Assembly: GCA_027064785.1 (NCBI GenBank)
Contig: JAMOPE010000438.1
Coordinates: 1 to 5,697 of the forward strand
From: Geobacteraceae bacterium
GTDB taxonomy: Bacteria; Desulfobacterota; Desulfuromonadia; Desulfuromonadales; Geopsychrobacteraceae
Reading direction: 5' to 3'
DNA: 5,697 bases
Notes under the pieces: model-generated
Databases searched by the model: none
What the model saw: only the letters and a program-made list of their open reading frames with translations
What the model was told of the DNA's origin: nothing
Made by a program: the position numbers and the translations under genes
In this document: one piece after another, positions 1 to 5,697 of the stretch
Layout: each line of letters begins with the position of its first letter
Numbering within the stretch: the stretch's first letter is position 1

Positions 1-614
1 TTAGGGCGGTCAAAGCTGGCAACCACCTGATAGGCATTATGCAGATTGAGATGCCTTAAAATATCGAGTCGGGTCTGTTTTTCAGCGGTTGCCGTTAACG
101 CCACCATCGGCACGTGAGGGAACCTCTCCCGTAGCATCCCCAACCCGGTATATTCAGGACGGAAATCGTGACCCCACTGTGAGACACAATGGGCTTCGTC
201 AATGGCAAACAGTGCAACATCTATGTTTCTCAGTCGCTCAAGAAAATCAGAACTCAGTAACCGCTCCGGAGCAACGTAGAGGAGATCAAGATTTCCATTA
301 TGAAGCTGCCCCAGAACCTGTCGGGCATCGGCGGCTGCCAGTGAGGAATTATAGCAGGCTGCCCTGACACCATTAGCCTGCAATGCATCAACCTGATCTT
401 TCATCAGGGAAATCAGTGGTGACACAACGATTGCGACACCATTTCGGTGCAGGGCCGGGATTTGAAAGCACAGCGACTTCCCGCCACCGGTCGGCATCAG
501 GACAAATGCATCTCTTCCTGCGATTAATGTTTCAACGATCTCTTTTTGAAAAGGTCGAAACGATTGGTAACCAAAGACATCGTTTAATGTCTGCTCTATT
601 GTCGCTTCTACCAT
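1..614 (-). CDS. recQ: ATP-dependent DNA helicase RecQ, N-terminal part (runs off the left edge)
   Basis: This is a 3'-5' superfamily 2 DNA helicase of recombination and replication-fork repair, acting in the cytoplasm. The frame is open from the ATG at 614 to the left edge, giving 204 residues, about a third of the roughly 600 usual for RecQ. Visible motifs, in order, are the motif 0 region FRPFQ (19-23), Walker A TGGGKS (42-47), motif Ia SPLISLMKDQ (65-74), APERL (115-119), the Walker B DEAH box (139-142), the RecQ-specific aromatic-rich loop with Q146, W147, H149, D150, F151 and R152, motif III TATA (174-177) and SFDRP (200-204). All are intact and match E. coli RecQ closely from memory. 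The second RecA lobe, zinc/winged-helix and HRDC regions lie outside the window. The ATG overlaps the end of the upstream UbiD-like gene by 7 bases. No strong Shine-Dalgarno precedes it, so translation is probably coupled. The family assignment is secure. Confidence 0.96.
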   Translation of the reverse strand, partial: MVEATIEQTLNDVFGYQSFRPFQKEIVETLIAGRDAFVLMPTGGGKSLCFQIPALHRNGVAIVVSPLISLMKDQVDALQANGVRAACYNSSLAAADARQVLGQLHNGNLDLLYVAPERLLSSDFLERLRNIDVALFAIDEAHCVSQWGHDFRPEYTGLGMLRERFPHVPMVALTATAEKQTRLDILRHLNLHNAYQVVASFDRP

Positions 615-1930
615 TGGCGATACTCGTCCCGGTGCTGCTGCAATAATGAAGCTGTTTCTGCGCTCTCCTGAACCAATATTCCGGGATCAATTTCTGTAGC
701 GTCAATCGCAGTTCGATTCCCATCTGTATAAATTCGTGGAGTTTTCAACCCATTGACCAGTCGCCACCAGCTGTTGGAAAGTGATCGGACATGAACCTTT
801 TCATCGACCAACAGGATTAAACGTGAGCGATTCAGCGGGCTATCCTGCCAGAGGTTATCGATCAGCTCTCTATTTTCTGACTTTGTCCGACGCCGTACTG
901 CTATCACAGCAGCCCCATGGAATATTGTTTCATGCGGCATCCACACATCACACACGTGTGGAAAATTAATTTTGATTACGGCTCGAATCAAAATTTCATT
1001 CGCCATGCCTAGATAGATATTTTCACTCGGTGGCGGGCCGACAACGGTGAGCGGAATAACGGGATCGGGTTGATGATGAACGGCTGTCACTTTCACCAGG
1101 GGGCAATCGTTACGGGTCACGTAAAACCCGGTATGATTACCGTAAGGACCTTCAACGGTTATTCCATCAGTGTCGATTTGCCCTTCAATCACCAGATCTG
1201 TATTGATTGGAATCTTAATCGCCTGAGTGTCCGCATGACACCAATCAATTTTTTCTTCAAAAACAGACTGGTAAAATTCAAATTCGTCGCAAGCGGCAGG
1301 GAATGGTGCAGCAGCAACCCAGATCAGGGCAGGATCAACTCCGACCAATAGACACAGGGGCAAACTCTTTCCTAAACGCTTAGCTGCTTCATAATGGTAA
1401 CCAGCCCCCGATTGTGGTGAAAAGTTCAAAGCAATATGGTCATCATCAAGAATTTGTGCCCGATAAAGACCAAGATTACGTTCACCGGTTTCAGGGTGCT
1501 GGGTCAAGGTCAGTGCCAGTGTAAGGTAGCGTCCACCCTCATCAGGCCAGCTTTTGATTGCAGGTAATTCACTTAATCTAGTCGTTTCAGTGAGCAACGA
1601 TGACTTTACCTCAGGTTCCTTCACCCTATCAGTATTAAGAAATCGTTCACCCTTCTTCTTGTTCAGCCAGCGAGTTATTTTTTCTGATAATTGATCAAGT
1701 GAGCTTAAATGTAAAAGTGCAGCCACTCGTTTTTCACTACCGAACAGATTAGCAACAACAGAAAAGTGTGAACCCTGAATATGATTGAATCGTAACGCAG
1801 AACCACCAGATTCAGCAGCAAACTCACGTCTGCAGAGTGCAGCCAGCTCGAGTTCAGGATTAATCCTCGTGTCGATACTTTTCAGTTCATTAGCGGTATC
1901 GAGTTTCTGGAGATATTCTTTAAACGTCAT
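608..1930 (-). CDS. UbiD-family decarboxylase-like protein with a non-canonical active site
   Basis: This 440-residue protein belongs to the UbiD family, prenylated-FMN-dependent (de)carboxylases that act on aromatic or unsaturated acids, for example in ubiquinone or menaquinone synthesis. E. coli UbiD has 497 residues. The N-terminus (FKEYLQKLDTANELKSI) matches the family start, and an in-frame TAA lies just upstream of this ATG. Family landmarks are NLFG (61-64), SWPDEGG (127-133), NLGLYR (152-157, with N152 and R157 matching the metal/cofactor Asn and catalytic Arg), DEFEF (215-219, E216 matching the metal-binding Glu), EGPYGNHTGFY (260-270) and GPPPSEN (298-304). Two positions are odd. 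The family HRGG-type histidine segment is replaced by SPQSGAGYHY (171-180), and the catalytic Asp/Glu after EGPYG is Asn265. It may be a divergent subfamily with another substrate, or an inactive or non-decarboxylating relative. No UbiX partner is visible. It lies after the nuo terminator and overlaps recQ. The fold assignment is strong; the substrate is unknown. Confidence 0.9.
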   Translation of the reverse strand: MTFKEYLQKLDTANELKSIDTRINPELELAALCRREFAAESGGSALRFNHIQGSHFSVVANLFGSEKRVAALLHLSSLDQLSEKITRWLNKKKGERFLNTDRVKEPEVKSSLLTETTRLSELPAIKSWPDEGGRYLTLALTLTQHPETGERNLGLYRAQILDDDHIALNFSPQSGAGYHYEAAKRLGKSLPLCLLVGVDPALIWVAAAPFPAACDEFEFYQSVFEEKIDWCHADTQAIKIPINTDLVIEGQIDTDGITVEGPYGNHTGFYVTRNDCPLVKVTAVHHQPDPVIPLTVVGPPPSENIYLGMANEILIRAVIKINFPHVCDVWMPHETIFHGAAVIAVRRRTKSENRELIDNLWQDSPLNRSRLILLVDEKVHVRSLSNSWWRLVNGLKTPRIYTDGNRTAIDATEIDPGILVQESAETASLLQQHRDEYRQW

Positions 1931-1967
1931 CTGATAAGCTTAACCTATCCGGTTTTCAATAAGTCAA
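1931..1967 (-). promoter_or_regulatory. Possible promoter and leader of the UbiD-like gene and recQ
   Basis: Only about 35 bases separate the nuo terminator from the UbiD-like ATG, so any separate promoter must be here or upstream within nuoN. On the minus strand, TTGACT (1962-1967) resembles a -35 box, with TAGGTT (1942-1947) only 14 bases further on. A second pair, TTGAAA (1954-1959) and TATCAG (1931-1936), has an ideal 17-base spacer, but its -10 box abuts the start codon. Neither is convincing. The Shine-Dalgarno is also weak: GGATAGG ends 13 bases before the ATG. Read-through of the terminator is an alternative source of transcript. Confidence 0.25.
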
Positions 1968-1998
1968 AAAAAACCCCTCAGCAAGCTGAAGGGCTTTT
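1966..1998 (-). terminator. Rho-independent terminator at the end of the nuo operon
   Basis: Read on the minus strand, an A-rich flank is followed by a GC-rich hairpin. The arms are CCCTTCAGC (1985-1993) and GCTGAGGGG (1974-1982). They pair over nine positions including one G-T wobble, with a very small loop that probably opens to CTTG. An uninterrupted run of eight T follows (1966-1973). It begins about 20 bases after the nuoN stop, so it ends the nuo transcript. On the plus strand the same hairpin is followed only by CTTTT, so termination in that direction would be weak. Confidence 0.93.
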
Positions 1999-2019
1999 GA
2001 ATCTTTATTTTTGGTGGAC

Positions 2020-3480
2020 TTAGAACCCAGCCAGCTTTGCCAGATTCATCACAGTATTCGGAAAAATACCGAGATAAAGGACACCGGCAACCGAAATAGC
2101 AATGGAAATTGCGACCGGCGCGTTAATCGAAACCCAAGCAAAATCTTCTTCTGGTGACTTGAAGTACATCTGTACGATAACCCGCAGATAGTAATACAAT
2201 GAAACAGCAGAGTTTAAAACTCCGAGAATGGCAAGCCAGACATATCCAGCTTCCACTGCACCAGCAAAAATATAGAACTTACCAATAAACCCGGCGGTGG
2301 GCGGTAAACCCATCAGAGAGAAAAGAAAGATGGAGAAAACCACTCCTAATAGCGGCTTCTTGTAGCCAAATCCAGCGATACCGTCGAGAGTCAAGTTCTC
2401 TTCGCTTTGTTTGCCCAACAGAACCAGGACAGCAAAGGCACCCAGATTCATCAAGGTATAAACCAGCATGTAGAATAAAATTGCCGACAAGCCAATCTTG
2501 TTCCATGCGACCAAGCCAACCAACGCATAACCGGCATGTGAAATTGACGAATAGGCCAGCATCCGTTTGAGATTTTTTTGATTCAGCGCAATGAAGTTAC
2601 CAACCGTCATCGTCAGCACTGCGAGAATCCAGAACATTGAACTCACTTCAGATTGCAAACCATCGAGCCCGACAATAGCAACACGCATCAATGCTGCAAA
2701 AGCTGCGGCCTTTGGTCCAGCACTCATAAAGGCAGTAATTGGAGTTGGGGCTCCCTGATAAACATCAGGCGTCCACATGTGAAATGGTGCAGCAGCAATT
2801 TTGAAGAGGAAGCCGACCAACAGCAACACACCACCAGCAATAAACATGGTGTTTGTTACCGCAGCGGGATTAGCTGTAACATAAGCTGCAATTCCATCAA
2901 CCTTGGTCGTTCCGGTCACACCATAAAGGAGGGCCACACCATAGAGAAGAAATCCAGTCGAAAAGGCACCGAGAAAGAAATATTTCAACCCTGCTTCATT
3001 GGACCGCACCTGACGACGGAAGAACCCTGCGAGGACATAAAGTGAGACCGACAGAACTTCAAGCCCCAGGAAAATCGTCATCAGATCGATGCCTGATGCC
3101 ATCCACATGGCACCGGCAGTCGTAAACAGAATCAGTGGGTAATATTCACTAACCGGATAACCTTCACGGTGCAGGTATTTATCCGACATAAGAATCGTCA
3201 AGCCGGCAGCCAGAAGACAGATCAGACTGAAAAATACCGCAAAGTTGTCGTACAAGACGCTTCCGGCAAAACCCGCCTGTGGATTATTCCAACCCGACAA
3301 AGCAACGAACCCAGTCACAACCAGAGCGACAAGACTCAGCCAGGCAACGTGTGCGGTACTCCCGCGCTTGGAGAAAACCGAGACCATCAGCAGTGCCATG
3401 CCAAAACCACAGAGTACCAGTGATGGCATGATTGCCTGCAAATTCACATTCTGCATGGCTTCTTGAACCAGATTTTCCAT
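2020..3480 (-). CDS. nuoN: NADH-quinone oxidoreductase subunit N
   Basis: NuoN is an inner-membrane subunit of respiratory complex I and one of three antiporter-like modules that translocate protons when NADH (or another donor) reduces quinone. At 486 residues it is almost the same length as E. coli NuoN (485), and it is hydrophobic throughout, as expected for a 14-helix protein. The charged channel residues are all present: E141 in GLEVLSVSLY, K166 in GLKYFFLGAF, K227 in FKIAAAPFHMWTPDVYQGAP, K257 in GPKAAAF and K401 in GFIGKFYIF. These correspond to E133, K158, K217, K247 and K395 of E. coli. The Lys at position 401, where NuoM has Glu, is the NuoN signature. The start is supported by GAGGAG at 3488-3493, seven bases before the ATG. 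It follows nuoM after 62 bases and is the last gene before the terminator. Confidence 0.98.
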   Translation of the reverse strand: MENLVQEAMQNVNLQAIMPSLVLCGFGMALLMVSVFSKRGSTAHVAWLSLVALVVTGFVALSGWNNPQAGFAGSVLYDNFAVFFSLICLLAAGLTILMSDKYLHREGYPVSEYYPLILFTTAGAMWMASGIDLMTIFLGLEVLSVSLYVLAGFFRRQVRSNEAGLKYFFLGAFSTGFLLYGVALLYGVTGTTKVDGIAAYVTANPAAVTNTMFIAGGVLLLVGFLFKIAAAPFHMWTPDVYQGAPTPITAFMSAGPKAAAFAALMRVAIVGLDGLQSEVSSMFWILAVLTMTVGNFIALNQKNLKRMLAYSSISHAGYALVGLVAWNKIGLSAILFYMLVYTLMNLGAFAVLVLLGKQSEENLTLDGIAGFGYKKPLLGVVFSIFLFSLMGLPPTAGFIGKFYIFAGAVEAGYVWLAILGVLNSAVSLYYYLRVIVQMYFKSPEEDFAWVSINAPVAISIAISVAGVLYLGIFPNTVMNLAKLAGF

Positions 3481-3542
3481 CTAACAGCTCCTCGGAACCA
3501 GTGTTTATTTAAATCTTCAATAACAAAGTTTATGTTTAATTC

Positions 3543-5141
3543 TTAATCGTGACTCGGTGCATGCTCATCACCATGCCCGACAGCCTGTTCTGCCCCATGC
3601 TCAACAGCAGCAGGCTGGTGCATTTCAACGATAGCAACCTCGTTGCGGCCCATCTGGTCGAGCATCTTCTCCATTGCCGGATTCATTTTAGAGAAGAAAG
3701 TGTTTGGATAGACCCCGATCCAGAAAACAAACAGCAGCAACGGCAACATAATGATTATTTCACGTGCCGAGAGATCTTTGAGGTTCTCGTTCTTCGGATT
3801 TGTTACCTTGCCGAACATAACCCGCTGATAAACCCACAGCATATAAACAGCAGCAAGAATAACACCCGAAGTTGCAAAGACAGCATACCAGCGCAGATTA
3901 CTTTGAAATGCACCCATCAAAGCCATGAACTCGCCAACAAAACCGTTGGTTCCTGGCAGGCCAATTGACGAGAAGGTAATAATCATAAAAATAGTTGCAA
4001 AAATCGGCATTTTAGTGGCTAAGCCACCAAATTCAGTAATGAGACGGGTGTGACGCCGCTCATAGATAAAACCGACAATAAGGAACAGTGCACCAGTTGA
4101 AATACCGTGGTTAACCATCTGGATCATGCCGCCTGCAAGCCCCTGCAAGTTCAGAGAAAAAACACCCAGCATGACAAACCCGAGGTGAGCAACTGATGAG
4201 TAAGCAACCAGTTTCTTGATATCTTCCTGCATCATCGCGACCAGTGAACCGTAAATAATTCCGATAACAGCCAATGCTGAAAGGTAAGGAATAAAGGTTG
4301 GCAATGCTTGCGGAAAAAGCGGCATGGCAAAACGGACGTAACCGTAGGTTCCCATTTTCAGCATGACAGCTGCCAAAATAACCGAACCGGCCGTTGGTGC
4401 TTCAGTATGGGCATCGGGCAACCAAGTGTGCAATGGAAACATCGGAACTTTGATGGCAAAACTGACACCAAAAGCAAGGAATAACCAGAACTGCAGATTG
4501 TATGGCAGATCCAGCTTATAGAACTCTTCGATGCCGAAACCGCTCATATTGGCACCACTCTGGACGGCATAATAGTAAAGGTAGATGATCGCTACCAACA
4601 TCAGTAGTGAACCGACAGCCGTATAAATAAAGAACTTAATGGCAGCATAAATCCGATTTTGGCCGCCCCAGATACCGATAAGGAAATACATCGGAATGAG
4701 CATCAATTCCCAGAAGATGTAGAAAAGGAAGAGATCGAGGGAAACAAATGCACCGAGCATTGCGGTTTCAAGCAGTAGCAGCATTGCCATGAAACCTTTA
4801 ATGTTCTTATCAATTGCATTCCAGGTTGAAAGAACCGAGATCGGCATGATGAAAGTGGTCAGCATTACAAGCCACAAACTGATCCCATCAACACCCAGGT
4901 TGTAATTCATCTGGAAGAAGTTGCCGATGTTGATCCACTCATAAAACTCCCGATAGTGCATATCGCCGGAAGTCGCAAAGACATTATCAAACGCTAGAGG
5001 CAAGCTGATTGCAAAGGTTGCCAATGTAATAGCCAGGGTAAAACCCTTTAACAGTCCACCATTGTCCCGGGGAATGAAGAGGAGAACCAGTATCCCCAGC
5101 AACGGGAAAAATGTCATTATACTGAGAAGGTTATCAGCCAT
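3543..5141 (-). CDS. nuoM: NADH-quinone oxidoreductase subunit M
   Basis: NuoM is the middle antiporter-like proton-pumping subunit in the membrane arm of complex I, lying between NuoN and NuoL. It has 532 residues, slightly more than the roughly 510 of E. coli NuoM. The excess is largely a polar C-terminal extension after about residue 500. Conserved channel residues are present: E145 in FWELMLIPMY, K231 in FAIKVPMFPLHTW, K262 in MLKMGTYGYVR and E404 in GFVGEFMALMG, matching E144, K234, K265 and E407 of E. coli. Histidines H238, H245, H319 and H345 sit in the expected conserved loops and helices. The ATG is preceded by AAGGAG at 5151-5156 with nine bases of spacing. The last 25 residues are rich in His, Glu and Ala (H508, H515, H523, H527, H531), which I do not associate with the core family. 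The gene lies 57 bases after nuoL and 62 before nuoN, clearly in one operon. Confidence 0.98.
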   Translation of the reverse strand: MADNLLSIMTFFPLLGILVLLFIPRDNGGLLKGFTLAITLATFAISLPLAFDNVFATSGDMHYREFYEWINIGNFFQMNYNLGVDGISLWLVMLTTFIMPISVLSTWNAIDKNIKGFMAMLLLLETAMLGAFVSLDLFLFYIFWELMLIPMYFLIGIWGGQNRIYAAIKFFIYTAVGSLLMLVAIIYLYYYAVQSGANMSGFGIEEFYKLDLPYNLQFWLFLAFGVSFAIKVPMFPLHTWLPDAHTEAPTAGSVILAAVMLKMGTYGYVRFAMPLFPQALPTFIPYLSALAVIGIIYGSLVAMMQEDIKKLVAYSSVAHLGFVMLGVFSLNLQGLAGGMIQMVNHGISTGALFLIVGFIYERRHTRLITEFGGLATKMPIFATIFMIITFSSIGLPGTNGFVGEFMALMGAFQSNLRWYAVFATSGVILAAVYMLWVYQRVMFGKVTNPKNENLKDLSAREIIIMLPLLLFVFWIGVYPNTFFSKMNPAMEKMLDQMGRNEVAIVEMHQPAAVEHGAEQAVGHGDEHAPSHD

Positions 5142-5168
5142 GTGGAATCGCTCCTTGTAGCTTTATCG

Positions 5169-5186
5169 TAATTCGCTAGCGAATTA
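5169..5186. repeat. Perfect 18-bp palindrome between nuoL and nuoM
   Basis: TAATTCGCTAGCGAATTA is its own reverse complement over all 18 bases, with no spacer. It lies 12 bases after the nuoL stop codon and 27 bases before the nuoM start, just upstream of the nuoM Shine-Dalgarno. No T-run follows, so it is not a terminator. As DNA it could bind a dimeric regulator; as RNA it could form a small hairpin affecting mRNA processing or relative expression of nuoL and nuoM. The palindrome is seen directly; its role is not known. Confidence 0.6.
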
Positions 5187-5198
5187 ATAAACTATGAT

Positions 5199-5696
5199 CT
5201 AAAAGATGAAAAAGCCGACAATCAGGACCACGCCGACCACCATGGCAACAGCGTAGTTGTACAGATAACCGGACTGTGTATACCGGAGACCGGTACCAAT
5301 CCCTTTCACCACCCAAGCACAACCATTGACCACACCATCCACCAGCTTGGCATCAACTCCACGCCAGAGGAAGGTTCCAAACCGCTTGCACGGGTTAATA
5401 AAAACAGCATCGTACAATTCATCAACATACCACTTATTGAAGATAACGCGGTGAACGGTCGGGAAGCGTGCAACAAATTTAGCCGGCAACTCGGGGTTTC
5501 TCATGTACATGACCCAAGCGGCAAGAATACCAATAACGGCAACTGAAACTGAAACAGCCATCAAGGTATACTCCATTGCATGCGTCCCGTGGGCATGGAT
5601 ACCGAAGTGATGCTGGGTGTGTTCAAAAACCGGCGCGAGAAAATGCTCAAAGCGGTTGTTACCGCCGAGAATCTTCGGCACGCCAACGTAACCGCC
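5199..5696 (-). CDS. nuoL: NADH-quinone oxidoreductase subunit L, C-terminal part (runs off the right edge)
   Basis: This is the C-terminal end of the distal proton-pumping subunit of complex I. The frame is open to the right edge and gives 165 residues of a protein usually over 600 long. The true start is outside the window; the GTG at 5681 is an internal valine codon within GGYVGVPKIL. The segment holds the loop after the antiporter core (RFEHFLAPVF), a transmembrane helix (about residues 43-66), and the conserved motif NKWYVDELYDAVFINP, found in NuoL/NdhF/ND5 C-termini at the start of the long lateral amphipathic helix. After the helix region (about residues 95-145), a last hydrophobic segment anchors the chain and ends in GFFIF. 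The loop before the transmembrane helix carries seven His in 22 residues. The proton-channel residues lie outside the window. nuoM follows after 57 bases, as in standard nuo operons. Confidence 0.96.
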   Translation of the reverse strand, partial: GGYVGVPKILGGNNRFEHFLAPVFEHTQHHFGIHAHGTHAMEYTLMAVSVSVAVIGILAAWVMYMRNPELPAKFVARFPTVHRVIFNKWYVDELYDAVFINPCKRFGTFLWRGVDAKLVDGVVNGCAWVVKGIGTGLRYTQSGYLYNYAVAMVVGVVLIVGFFIF

Positions 5697-5697
5697 G

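Noticed and set aside
89..367. Plus-strand open frame of 92 codons
   Set aside because: It lies entirely opposite recQ, whose motifs are unmistakable on the other strand, and its translation is Arg/Pro/Gln-rich with no recognisable domain.
532..723. Minus-strand open frame of 63 codons spanning the UbiD-like/recQ junction
   Set aside because: It is out of frame with both well-supported genes and overlaps their coding sequence; it shows no domain.
1070..1351. Plus-strand open frame of 93 codons inside the UbiD-like gene
   Set aside because: It is antisense to conserved UbiD-family sequence, and I see no ribosome binding site or family similarity.
2653..3045. Plus-strand open frame of 130 codons inside nuoN
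   Set aside because: Its Ser/Cys/His-rich translation is what the complement of membrane-protein codons gives. The nuoN frame opposite is fully conserved.
3549..3968. Plus-strand open frame of 139 codons inside nuoM
   Set aside because: It is antisense to the conserved C-terminal helices of NuoM and has no recognisable domain.
5169..5186. The nuoL-nuoM palindrome read as a transcription terminator
   Set aside because: It has no GC-rich stem and no T-run on either side, and it lies inside an operon whose genes must be co-expressed.
5199..5681. A short stand-alone gene starting at the GTG at 5681
   Set aside because: The frame continues upstream to the window edge with NuoL-like sequence (GGYVGVPKIL), so this is the end of nuoL and not a separate 160-residue protein.

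Overview
All five genes lie on the minus strand, so they read right to left: the 3' end of nuoL, complete nuoM, complete nuoN, a complete UbiD-family gene, and the 5' third of recQ. The first three encode the proton-pumping, antiporter-like membrane subunits of the 14-subunit respiratory complex I (NDH-1). They occur in the canonical L-M-N order that ends most bacterial nuo operons. A strong rho-independent terminator directly after nuoN closes that operon.

Downstream of the terminator is a second, smaller unit. It holds a 440-residue UbiD-like protein whose last codons overlap the start of recQ by 7 bases (ATGGTAG), which implies translational coupling. The UbiD homologue is the most unusual gene here. 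By alignment from memory to E. coli UbiD, it keeps the fold and several active-site residues. It lacks the usual metal/cofactor histidine motif and has Asn where the catalytic acid (Asp/Glu) normally lies. RecQ is an ordinary SF2 DNA helicase, cut by the left edge of the window.

The organism is a Gram-negative-type anaerobe or facultative respirer with moderate GC content. The style of the Nuo proteins and the full-length NuoN suggest a proteobacterium in the broad sense. A Desulfuromonas/Geobacter/Pelobacter-like lineage is my best guess, but that rests on overall impression and not on a diagnostic marker.

Non-coding DNA is limited to short gaps: 57 bases between nuoL and nuoM, holding a perfect 18-bp palindrome; 62 bases between nuoM and nuoN; and 89 bases between nuoN and the UbiD-like gene, holding the terminator and a possible weak promoter. 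There is no gene-free stretch over 300 bases. I see no RNA genes, mobile elements, CRISPR arrays or phage genes. Most of the window is ordinary core metabolism, and I do not see a previously undescribed multi-gene system in it.
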